A DNA stretch of 64,000 bases. Source: Verrucomicrobiota bacterium. Its GTDB lineage: Bacteria; Verrucomicrobiota; Verrucomicrobiia; Chthoniobacterales; UBA10450. How positions within the stretch are numbered: position 1 is the first letter of the stretch; every line of letters starts with the position of its first letter. The position numbers and the translations under genes were made by a program. Location: contig QHQO01000020.1 of NCBI GenBank assembly GCA_003221195.1, positions 17,977 to 81,976 on the forward strand, given 5' to 3'. This document shows positions 48,887 to 57,672 of the stretch, in pieces. The notes below the pieces were generated by a model that was given only the letters and a program-made list of their open reading frames with translations, did no database searches and was not told the DNA's origin.

Positions 48887-50293
48887 ATGAAAAATCGAAC
48901 CCACATATTCGCAACGATCCTGGTCGGGGTCACGTGCCTTGCACTTTTGCCAATGGCTCAAGCAGTCGTTCCAGCACCCGATGGCGGCTATCCCGGGGGC
49001 AACACGGCAGAAGGGCAGGCCGCCCTCCTTAGTCGCACCACCGGCATTTACAATACGGGTGTTGGCTTGTATTCGCTCCTGAGCCTCACCGACGGCAACT
49101 TCTGCACCGGCGTGGGCGCCGGAGCGTTGCTTGCCAACACCGCCGATGGAAATACGGCCATTGGCGCGGGCGCGCTTTTAACTAATACTAACGGTCAAGG
49201 AAACACGGCCGATGGTGAGTTCGCACTCTTTAACAACAACGGATTCAATAACACCGCCACCGGCGCTGGTGCACTCCAGAATAACACCACCGCTGATTCC
49301 AACACCGCCAATGGTTCCGGCGCTCTCTTTAGCAACACCGAGGGCGAAAACAACACAGCCACCGGCAGTGCTGCGCTCCTTCTCAACACGACTGGCAGCC
49401 GCAATACGGCGACCGGGGCTCAGGCACTCTTTCTTAATACCGCTGACGACAATACGGCCTATGGATATAAGGCTCTCGATAGCAATGCTGGCGGCTTCTT
49501 TAACACAGCGGTTGGAGACGAGGCACTGCAAACTAATATGGGCGGTGGCGGCAACACAGCCGTGGGTTATTTTGCGCTTCATAACAGTACGGGCGGAGGC
49601 AACATTGCAATCGGCGTGGGCGCCGGGACCAACCTTACCGCAGGCAACAACAACATCTACGTCGGCAATGTGGGCGCTCCTGGGGGCGAGTCGAATACGA
49701 CACGTATCGGCATTGCGAAGACGACACAAAACACATTTATCGACGGCATTCACGGGGCGACGATTGATCCCGCAACAGCGCTTGCAGTGGGAGTGGATGC
49801 GAGTGGGAAGTTGGGCACCACTGTCTCGTCGCGCCGCTTCAAGCACGACATCAAACCAATGGACAAAGCCAGCGAAGCCATCCTCGCGCTGAAGCCGGTG
49901 ACCTTCCGCTACAAGAGTGATGCCAAAGATACGCCGCAATTTGGTTTGATTGCCGAGGAAGTCGCCCAAGTTAACCCCGACCTCGCGGTACACGACAAGA
50001 ACGGGGAAATCTTGAGTGTGCACTACGACCAGATCAACGCGATGCTGCTTAACGAGTTCCTCAAAGAGCACCGCAAAGTACAGGAGCAAGAAGCGACCAT
50101 CGGCCGGTTATGGACTGCTGCGGCAAAACAAGACGCAACAACCGCCGAGTTAAAATCGACGGTCGTCCAGCAACAGAAAGGAATGGAAGCTCTCACGGCG
50201 CAGCTCAAAGATCAGGCTGCCCAAATCGAGAAAGTCAGCGCACAGATTTCAGTCAGCAAACCGGCTCCACAAGTCGTGATCAATAATCCGTAA
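48887..50293 (+). CDS. Secreted YadA-head-like repeat protein with C-terminal S74 intramolecular chaperone domain (paralog 1)
   Basis: 468-aa ORF; signal peptide, 16-17-aa GNNTATGxxALxxNT repeats, SSRRFKHDIKPMDKASEAILALKPVTFRYK, coiled-coil tail. Confidence 0.88.
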   Translation: MKNRTHIFATILVGVTCLALLPMAQAVVPAPDGGYPGGNTAEGQAALLSRTTGIYNTGVGLYSLLSLTDGNFCTGVGAGALLANTADGNTAIGAGALLTNTNGQGNTADGEFALFNNNGFNNTATGAGALQNNTTADSNTANGSGALFSNTEGENNTATGSAALLLNTTGSRNTATGAQALFLNTADDNTAYGYKALDSNAGGFFNTAVGDEALQTNMGGGGNTAVGYFALHNSTGGGNIAIGVGAGTNLTAGNNNIYVGNVGAPGGESNTTRIGIAKTTQNTFIDGIHGATIDPATALAVGVDASGKLGTTVSSRRFKHDIKPMDKASEAILALKPVTFRYKSDAKDTPQFGLIAEEVAQVNPDLAVHDKNGEILSVHYDQINAMLLNEFLKEHRKVQEQEATIGRLWTAAAKQDATTAELKSTVVQQQKGMEALTAQLKDQAAQIEKVSAQISVSKPAPQVVINNP

Positions 50294-50322
50294 AACAGCT
50301 CTATAAGAAAGGAAACTAAATC

Positions 50323-52035
50323 ATGAAAAATCGAAACATCACCTGCACAACAATAGCCCTGGCGCTTGGCTTTGTAGCGCTTTGCCCAATGGCGCAAGCA
50401 GTCATTCCAGCACCTGATGGCGGCTATCCTGGAGGCAACACGGCGGAAGGTCAAAGCGCCCTTCTTAGCCGGTCTACTGGGTCGTACAATACGGCCGTCG
50501 GTATCTATTCGCTCCTAAGTCTAACCGAAGGTAACTTCTGCACGGGCGTCGGCGCTGGAACGCTCCTGGCCAACACCGCAGACGAGAACACAGCCACTGG
50601 TGCGGGAGCCCTCTTAACCAACACCATCGGCGACAACAATACTGCCAATGGAGCGTTCGCTCTCTTTAGCAATACACAAGGGGACTTCAACACAGCCCTC
50701 GGTGATCGCGCGCTGTTCGCAAACACCATCGGAGACGGCAACACCGCAGGCGGTCAGCTCGCGCTCAGTAGCAACACCGAGGGGGGCTTCAACAGCGCTT
50801 TCGGTCAGGGAGCGCTAGCGTCCAACACCATAGGCAACGATAACACCGCCAGCGGTGCTGGTGCACTGTTTTTAAACAGCACTGGCAGTGCTAACACGGC
50901 AATTGGTTTTCAGGCGCTCAATGACAACACGGTAGGCGTTGACAATACGGCGATCGGTTTTCAAGCGCTCTTTAGCAACACGGATGGAGACGTCAACACC
51001 GCCACCGGTTTTCAAGCGCTCGCTGTCAACACTACTGGCGACAACAACACCGCGAACGGGTTCCAAGCGCTCTTCTCCAACGATAGTGGCAACAACAACG
51101 TCGCTACCGGTTATCAAGCCCTGGCTCACAACACAATCGGCGAGTTCAACACGGCCGATGGGTTTCAAGGGCTCTTCAACAACACGATTGGCGGCGCCAA
51201 CGTGGCCACCGGTCCTGGCACTCTGTTTCACAACGTCGACGGGGCCGGCAACACGGGCACCGGTGCTAATTTTGTGCTTTATAATAACACTCACGGCACG
51301 GGCAACACAGCGACGGGTGATTTTACGCTCGCTAATAACATTGACGGTAACTATAACACGGCCGAGGGCTGGGCAGCGCTCTATAACAGCGCGAGCGGCA
51401 GCGCGAATACCGCTATCGGTTGGAATGCCGGTCAAGGCGTCACCACGGCCAGCAACGTGATTTGTGTCGGCAAAGACGTTTTAGGTGCTGACGTGAGCGA
51501 CAGCTGCTATATCGGGAACATCCACGGGGCGACCATTGATCCGGCCACTGCCGCTGCAGTGGGAGTCGATGCCACTGGCAAGTTGGGGACGGTAGCCTCA
51601 TCGCGCCGTTTCAAGCACGATATCAAACCGATGGACGATGCCAGCGAAGCTATCCTGGCGCTCAAGCCAGTGACCTTCCACTACAAGAGCGACGCGAAAA
51701 GCACGCCCTGCTTTGGTTTGATCGCCGAGGAGGTGGCCCAAGTGAATCGGGACCTGGTCCTGCGCGATAAGAAGGGCGAAATCTTGACCGTCCGCTACGA
51801 CCAGGTGAATGCGATGTTGCTTAACGAATTTCTCAAAGAACACAAGAAAGTCGAAGAACAGCAATCGACGATCACGCAACTGAAGAACAATTTCCAGGTC
51901 GCCAGCGCTGAGCAACAGAAGGAAATCGAGCTCTTGACAGCCCAAGTTAAGGAGCAGGCCGCACAAATCCAAAAGGTAAGCGCCCAAATCGAGGTCAGCA
52001 GGTCCACCCCACAGGTGGTTACAAACAAACCATAA
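50323..52035 (+). CDS. Secreted repeat protein with C-terminal S74 chaperone domain (paralog 2)
   Basis: 570-aa ORF; same N-terminus (PAPDGGYPGGNTAEGQSALLS), more repeats, SSRRFKHDIKPMDDASEAILALKPVTFHYK. Confidence 0.88.
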   Translation: MKNRNITCTTIALALGFVALCPMAQAVIPAPDGGYPGGNTAEGQSALLSRSTGSYNTAVGIYSLLSLTEGNFCTGVGAGTLLANTADENTATGAGALLTNTIGDNNTANGAFALFSNTQGDFNTALGDRALFANTIGDGNTAGGQLALSSNTEGGFNSAFGQGALASNTIGNDNTASGAGALFLNSTGSANTAIGFQALNDNTVGVDNTAIGFQALFSNTDGDVNTATGFQALAVNTTGDNNTANGFQALFSNDSGNNNVATGYQALAHNTIGEFNTADGFQGLFNNTIGGANVATGPGTLFHNVDGAGNTGTGANFVLYNNTHGTGNTATGDFTLANNIDGNYNTAEGWAALYNSASGSANTAIGWNAGQGVTTASNVICVGKDVLGADVSDSCYIGNIHGATIDPATAAAVGVDATGKLGTVASSRRFKHDIKPMDDASEAILALKPVTFHYKSDAKSTPCFGLIAEEVAQVNRDLVLRDKKGEILTVRYDQVNAMLLNEFLKEHKKVEEQQSTITQLKNNFQVASAEQQKEIELLTAQVKEQAAQIQKVSAQIEVSRSTPQVVTNKP

Positions 52036-52081
52036 CGCTATCAAGGTGGTAATAAAGTGAAATCAGAACGGAAATTAGAAT

Positions 52082-53941
52082 ATGAAGAACCAAAACATGA
52101 CAAATAGATTCACAACAGTGCTCTTTGCGCTTGGCTTCTCTGCGCTTTTGCCAATCGCTCAAGCGGTGATGCCAGCACCCGACGGAGGGTATCCCGGTGG
52201 CAACACAGCAGAGGGAACCAGCGCGCTTTTGAGCAGTAGCACCGGCGCATATAACACGGCAATCGGGATATATTCGCTCCTAAGCCTCACTGACGGCAAG
52301 TTCTGCACGGGTGTCGGCGCCGGGACGCTCCTCGCTAACACCGGAGATGGAAACACTGCCACCGGCGCCGGCGCGCTTTTGAGCAACATCAGCGGTACCG
52401 GCAACACTGCCAGCGGGACGTTCGCTCTCTTTTTTAATACAGATGGTGTCGATAACACAGCCACCGGTTTTCGAGCGCTTATGAGCAATACCGGTGTTGA
52501 GAATACTGCAAACGGTTCTGTTGCGCTTCAGAGCAACACCACGGGCGAGGCCAACACAGCGGTTGGTTCGGCAGCGCTCTTCCTCAACACAGAGGGCAGC
52601 GGCAATACGGCCACCGGTGCTTCTGCGCTCTTTGCCAACGAGATCGGCAACTTCAACACAGCCGTTGGTGATGAAGCGCTCTTGAGCAACACCACCGGCG
52701 AAAACAACACAGCCGTTGGAGCGGGTGCCCTTTTGACCAGCGCCACCGGCACCCGCAACGTGGCTGTCGGTTATCAAGCGCTCTTGAACAACACCAACAG
52801 CGATAATACGGCCACCGGTTATCAAGCGCTCTCGAACAACACCACTGGCAACTTCAACTTGGCCAACGGTGTTCAAGCACTCTTTTCGAACACCATGGGC
52901 ACCCAGAACACGGCCAATGGCGCCGTCGCGCTCGCCAACAACACCACCGGCAGCGACAACACCGCCACCGGTGCGAGTGCGCTTCTTTTTAATACAAGCG
53001 GCTCCAACAATACAGCCTCCGGATTTCAGGCGCTCCTTAGCAATGACACCGGCAACTTCAACACGGCCGACGGTGCTCTCGCGCTGTTCAGCAACATCAG
53101 CGGCGGCGACAACGTCGCTACTGGTCGGCAGGCCCTCAATCACAATATAACAGGCGGCAGTAATGTCGCATTAGGTGCTAGTACACTTTTTAACAATACA
53201 GCCGGCCACGACAACGTGGCTGTCGGTTTTCAAGCGCTCTTGAACAACACCGGCAATGGTAACATCGCATTGGGGAGCTCTGCCGGCTTCAATCTCACCA
53301 CGGGTAGTAGCAATATCGATATCGGCGCGCCTGGCATGGCTGGCGAGTCCGGTACCCTGCGCATCGGTTTTAGCCAGTTTCAGACCTTTATCGCGGCAAT
53401 CAGTGGGGTACCCGTTACAGGCACACCAGTTGTTGTAGATGCGTTCGGTCAACTGGGCGTGGCACCCTCCGCGCAGCGTTTCAAGGACAAGATCAAGCCG
53501 ATGGACAAGGCAAGTGAAGCGATCCTGGCGCTCAAACCGGTCACTTTCTGTTACAAGAAGGAGATTGATCCCAATGGCATTCCGCAGTTTGGCCTTGTGG
53601 CTGAGGAGGTGGCAAAAGTGAATCCCAATCTCGTCGCTCGCGACGCCAAAGGCGAGGTTTACACGGTACGTTACGACGCAGTGAACGCGATGTTGCTTAA
53701 TGAGTTTCTTAAAGAGCACAAGGCGTTCCTCGAGGAGCAGCATAAGGTTCAGGAACAAGAAGTGATGATTATTCGGCTAAAGTCGACTGTTGAAAATCAG
53801 GAGGCGACTGCCGCGCAACAGCAGAATGAAATTCAAGCGCTAACCGCAAACCTCAAAGAGCAAGCTGTGCAAATTCAGAAGGTAAGCGCGCAGATTGAAG
53901 CGAACAAGACCGTGACCAAGATGGTTAGCAATACACCGTAG
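52082..53941 (+). CDS. Secreted repeat protein with C-terminal S74 chaperone domain (paralog 3)
   Basis: 619-aa ORF; same N-terminus, longest repeat tract, APSAQRFKDKIKPMDKASEAILALKPVTFCYK. Confidence 0.88.
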   Translation: MKNQNMTNRFTTVLFALGFSALLPIAQAVMPAPDGGYPGGNTAEGTSALLSSSTGAYNTAIGIYSLLSLTDGKFCTGVGAGTLLANTGDGNTATGAGALLSNISGTGNTASGTFALFFNTDGVDNTATGFRALMSNTGVENTANGSVALQSNTTGEANTAVGSAALFLNTEGSGNTATGASALFANEIGNFNTAVGDEALLSNTTGENNTAVGAGALLTSATGTRNVAVGYQALLNNTNSDNTATGYQALSNNTTGNFNLANGVQALFSNTMGTQNTANGAVALANNTTGSDNTATGASALLFNTSGSNNTASGFQALLSNDTGNFNTADGALALFSNISGGDNVATGRQALNHNITGGSNVALGASTLFNNTAGHDNVAVGFQALLNNTGNGNIALGSSAGFNLTTGSSNIDIGAPGMAGESGTLRIGFSQFQTFIAAISGVPVTGTPVVVDAFGQLGVAPSAQRFKDKIKPMDKASEAILALKPVTFCYKKEIDPNGIPQFGLVAEEVAKVNPNLVARDAKGEVYTVRYDAVNAMLLNEFLKEHKAFLEEQHKVQEQEVMIIRLKSTVENQEATAAQQQNEIQALTANLKEQAVQIQKVSAQIEANKTVTKMVSNTP

Positions 53942-54092
53942 AATTGTAGGGCAAAGACTGGTCTGAGCGATAGCCGAATGGGCGCGCTTCGCTTGCCGGG
54001 GTGTTCGCCTCACGCGGATGAATTGCAAAACGCGCGGATTGGCAGGCTACAACATCTTTAGGGTATCGGAACACCTGTAAGGCTACAAGGCA

Positions 54093-54208
54093 TCTCATAA
54101 ACGGTTTGATATGATTGTTCGCGGGCCGAGGGCGGCCAGGCTCCATCGAGACGCATCGACGAGCAACATTGGAGACAGCCTGCCCTCAGGCTGTTTACAT
54201 TTATGAGA
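54093..54208. repeat. Inverted-repeat intergenic element with internal hairpins
   Basis: TCTCATAAA (54093-54101) / TTTATGAGA (54200-54208), plus internal perfect hairpin ACAGCCTG-ccct-CAGGCTGT (54175-54194). Confidence 0.5.
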
Positions 54209-54227
54209 CGGGCTGTAATCAGCCTAG

Positions 54228-56123
54228 CTACTCCGCCATGGCTGCTTCGACAGTCGATCCGCTGGGAAGAGTAGGGGGCGGCGCCGTTTGATCCGGCGGC
54301 GCGGGCTGGATTGAAACGATCGCAAATTGAGCGGTGCCGTGTTCTGTGTTTAGGGAAATAGTTTCGCCGGCTTTATGACCGAGCAACGCCTGGCCGATGG
54401 CGGTTTGATACGAGATGATGTTATGATCGGGATCACCGTCCCATGCGCCGAGAATGGTGTAGGTTTCCTCCTTGCCCGTCTCCACGTTGCATAGCGTGAC
54501 AATTGTGCCGATGGAAACACGCGACGTATCAACATTTTCAAATGAAGTCCCGCGCGCGTTGTGTAGCATTTGTTCCAGCTCGGTTTTTCGTCGCATCAGG
54601 ACGCTTTGCATCTGCTTGGCCGCTTTAAATTCAAAATTTTCGCTCAGATCGCCATACGATCTCGCGAGCGCGATCTCTCTGGTATTCTCTGGAATTTTCG
54701 TCTTGACCAGCTCTTCGTATTCGGCCTTGCGTCTTTCCAGGCTGCTCCATGAAACGATCAGTGGCCCGGTTTCGTCCTCAGATTGCGCGCCTGTGATCAT
54801 GCTTTCCAGTTCTGGATAAACTTTGACGAGTCTGGCCAGAAGCGAGCGTTTCGTCAGCTCATCGAACAGGTGGCTTAGTTGTAGCCGCCGCATCCAATCG
54901 CGCGCGGTAGCGACGTCGCTTTTCCTGAAGATGTCCCCAAGCAGTTGCCGATCTTCGACCAGTGTGCGGTACAACTTGCCGGTCCGACCGGCGGTATTGT
55001 GTTGTTCGCGCTCCAGCGCCGCGAAAATTGCGCCAAGCAACTCCTGCGTCACCAGTTCGTTCCATTGCTCCCGCTCGCTACAAAGCCAGGCAAGCATCTC
55101 GCTCGTTGCTGAATGTTCCCGGATGCTCCGTTCCAGCATCGTCCGAAGCTCGTCGTGCTTACCACCTTCGCTTAAGATGCGGGGAATTTGCGCAACCATG
55201 CGGCCGTGACTTTGTTGCATCAAATCCAAGCCACGTTCTGTCCAGCGCGGACCGAGCGCGGTCGGCAACGCTTGCAAGATTCGTTTTTCTTTTGCGGCCG
55301 GCAATTTTTGCAAGACCGATATCAGGCGCTCCTCTTCATCAAGAATCAGTTTCGAAAGCGTCAAACCCACATGGGTCGAATGCAGCGAGGCGAGGCGCTC
55401 GAGCAAATCGTCGCGCACGATAACCAGGTCAAACGCAAACTCCGGATGCATTTTCTGGTTGCGCACCGTCATGTTCTCAATCGTCGCGATGATCGGCTGA
55501 AGTTGTTTTTCGGGCTCCCTGAATTGCTGGTGCGATTTTACGATCTGCTCGAGCGCTGCGATTTGTTCTTTTGGCTGCCGCGCCTTGTTAAAAGTGTCGA
55601 GCAGTTCGTCAGCGTACGACACGCCCTCGCCGCGAATTTGAATTGGATCGGTCTTTTTAGAAGGCACGGAAAAAGCGCCGCTTGCCTTGAGCGCTTTCTT
55701 CGTTGATTCCCACCAGCGCTTCCATTCAGTCTCTGTAAAAACATCGCCAATCAGCCATTCACTGATCTGCTGCGCCGTGCCTTTACCGTCCAAACTTTCA
55801 AGAATATTTCGCACCAGCGCAGGCGGATTTTCTCTTGCCAAACTCTTGATCGACGTCAGGTCGGTCGCTTTGCGCGCGAGGAAGTGCTCTGGCGCCAGCG
55901 GCGTGACGTTCTCCGCCGCGTACTCGGCCTGCATCGGATGCGATTTTTTGCCTGCAAAATCAATTACGATCTGGTTGAGCAGCAGGTTCCAGTCGCTCAC
56001 GCGACCGAATCCCCAGCTTTTATGCAGACAAAATGTGCCCGGCTTTAGTTTTTCGAGTTTTTGCGCGGCGCGGGGAGTAAGTTTGCCAGCTTCGACCAGT
56101 TTTTCTAATTCTGTATCCATCAA
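54228..56123 (-). CDS. greA: Long GreA/GreB-type transcription elongation factor with N-terminal extension
   Basis: 631-aa ORF; C-terminal ALARSYGDLSENFEFKAAKQMQSVLMRRKTELEQML and YTILGAWDGDPDHNIISYQTAIGQALLGHKAGETI; about 450-aa N-terminal extension. Confidence 0.88.
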   Translation of the reverse strand: MMDTELEKLVEAGKLTPRAAQKLEKLKPGTFCLHKSWGFGRVSDWNLLLNQIVIDFAGKKSHPMQAEYAAENVTPLAPEHFLARKATDLTSIKSLARENPPALVRNILESLDGKGTAQQISEWLIGDVFTETEWKRWWESTKKALKASGAFSVPSKKTDPIQIRGEGVSYADELLDTFNKARQPKEQIAALEQIVKSHQQFREPEKQLQPIIATIENMTVRNQKMHPEFAFDLVIVRDDLLERLASLHSTHVGLTLSKLILDEEERLISVLQKLPAAKEKRILQALPTALGPRWTERGLDLMQQSHGRMVAQIPRILSEGGKHDELRTMLERSIREHSATSEMLAWLCSEREQWNELVTQELLGAIFAALEREQHNTAGRTGKLYRTLVEDRQLLGDIFRKSDVATARDWMRRLQLSHLFDELTKRSLLARLVKVYPELESMITGAQSEDETGPLIVSWSSLERRKAEYEELVKTKIPENTREIALARSYGDLSENFEFKAAKQMQSVLMRRKTELEQMLHNARGTSFENVDTSRVSIGTIVTLCNVETGKEETYTILGAWDGDPDHNIISYQTAIGQALLGHKAGETISLNTEHGTAQFAIVSIQPAPPDQTAPPPTLPSGSTVEAAMAE

Positions 56124-56158
56124 TGGGGTTAATGAGTGCCATGTGACCTATAAGTCGT

Positions 56159-57154
56159 ATGGGTCGGGCGCGCAATTTACGATTGCCGTGCGCCCCGCTG
56201 CATGAAAGTCTCCCCGCCGTGACGACGAGTATCTGGTTTTGGATCGCCTTTCACATTGGCGTGTTCATTGCGATTGGGATCGACCTCTTCACGTTCCACC
56301 AGCGCGGCCGGGAATTAAGCATGGCTGCTGCGGCGCGGCGTAGCGTGCTGTGGGTACTTGTGTCGCTTGGATTTAACGCTCTGGTGTGGCGCATCAAAGG
56401 ACCACATCATGGGCTGGATTTTTTCACCGGCTACCTGATCGAATATTCGTTGAGCATGGATAACATTTTTGTTTTCGTGCTCATTTTTGCGCACTTTCAC
56501 GTTCCTCCCCGCGCACAACATCGCGTTTTGGTCTGGGGGATAATCGGGGCATTGATCATGCGGGGCACGATGATCTTGGGCGGTATCGCGCTGGTGCAAC
56601 GCTTCCATTTCATTCTTTATCTCTTCGGTCTTTTCCTGTTGATCACGGCGGCGCAGATGTTTTTTGGAAAACGTCCCGCACATGATTTCGCCGAGGGTTG
56701 GGTGTTGCGAACGTGCCGTCGGATCCTTCCGATTACGCGCGAATTTCATGACGAGCACTTCAAAGTGCGCGTAGATGACCGCTGGATGTTGACCCCGCTC
56801 GCCCTGACCATGATCGTAATCGAGGTCACGGACCTGATTTTTGCAGTCGATTCCATCCCTGCGATCTTCGCGATTACACGCGACCCGTTCATCGTTTATA
56901 CGTCTAATATTTGCGCGATTCTCGGCTTGCGGTCTCTCTATTTTCTGCTGGCCGGTTTGATGAAGCGTTTCATTTACCTGAGAACCGGCCTTGCTCTGGT
57001 GCTCGGTTTCGTCGGCATTAAGATGATTCTCGCAGATTATTTTCCATTGCCGCGCGCCGTCTCGCTGGGAATCATCGTGCTCATTCTCGCTGTTACGATT
57101 GCGATTTCGATGGCGAAGACAAAGAACGATGGTGCAGCCGAAGGCCGAAAATAA
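56159..57154 (+). CDS. TerC/Alx family integral membrane protein
   Basis: 331-aa ORF (alternative GTG start 56219); YLIEYSLSMDNIFVFVLIF, VEVTDLIFAVDSIPAIFAITRDPFIVYTSNICAILGLRSLYF. Confidence 0.94.
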   Translation: MGRARNLRLPCAPLHESLPAVTTSIWFWIAFHIGVFIAIGIDLFTFHQRGRELSMAAAARRSVLWVLVSLGFNALVWRIKGPHHGLDFFTGYLIEYSLSMDNIFVFVLIFAHFHVPPRAQHRVLVWGIIGALIMRGTMILGGIALVQRFHFILYLFGLFLLITAAQMFFGKRPAHDFAEGWVLRTCRRILPITREFHDEHFKVRVDDRWMLTPLALTMIVIEVTDLIFAVDSIPAIFAITRDPFIVYTSNICAILGLRSLYFLLAGLMKRFIYLRTGLALVLGFVGIKMILADYFPLPRAVSLGIIVLILAVTIAISMAKTKNDGAAEGRK

Positions 57155-57199
57155 GTATTGCCTTTGCTCGCCCGTATTTGATTAACTTGATAACGCCAT

Positions 57200-57619
57200 A
57201 TGAAATCTCTGGCTGTCTTCTCATTGGTGGTCGGCCTTGCCGGAATTTGTCTTGGAGATATTCAGGATCCGCCTGCGAATGACTATGGGCCAACGCGGAA
57301 ACTCGGCCGCGGTTTCTCGAACTTTCTGTGGGCGCCGACGGAAATCATTGTGAACATTAACAAAGTCAACAAGGAGGAAGGCAACAACGCTGCGTTTGGC
57401 TACGGTGTGGTTCGTGGCGTCGGGCGCTCAGCTACGCGACACGTAGCGGGGCTCATTGAGATTCTGACCTGGCCCTTTCCAATCTGGCGCGACAGCTATT
57501 ACCCCATTTTGCCACCGGAAATTCCGTATATTCACGCCGGCTATTCAGAATTTCCTCCTGAGATTGGCAACGAATCAAAGTATCCCTATGTTCGGGATTA
57601 CGATCAGGATCCGTATTAG
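57200..57619 (+). CDS. Exosortase system-associated protein, TIGR04073-like
   Basis: 139-aa ORF; signal peptide, RKLGRGFSNFLWAPTEIIVNINKVNKEEGNNAAFGYGVVRGVGRSATRHVAGLIEILTWPFP. Confidence 0.6.
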   Translation: MKSLAVFSLVVGLAGICLGDIQDPPANDYGPTRKLGRGFSNFLWAPTEIIVNINKVNKEEGNNAAFGYGVVRGVGRSATRHVAGLIEILTWPFPIWRDSYYPILPPEIPYIHAGYSEFPPEIGNESKYPYVRDYDQDPY

Positions 57620-57672
57620 CTTCGGTTCCTCCGAAAGTATGCGGGACATCACGGGGCGACCTCCCTGCCTGG

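Noticed and set aside
49178-50089. Minus-strand 303-aa ORF (and 50872..51435, 52280..53143 minus) inside the repeat genes
   Set aside because: Shadow ORFs produced by periodic codon usage in the NTA/GAL repeats; the plus frames have signal peptides and an S74 domain.
48887-53941. Dense DNA repeats considered as a CRISPR array
   Set aside because: Repeats are in-frame, degenerate and about 51 bp with no unique spacers; they encode a 17-aa protein repeat. No cas genes in the window.
56124-56218. Manganese (yybP-ykoY) riboswitch upstream of the TerC-family gene
   Set aside because: TerC genes often carry one, but the conserved GGGGAGUA-type core is absent from this short gap.
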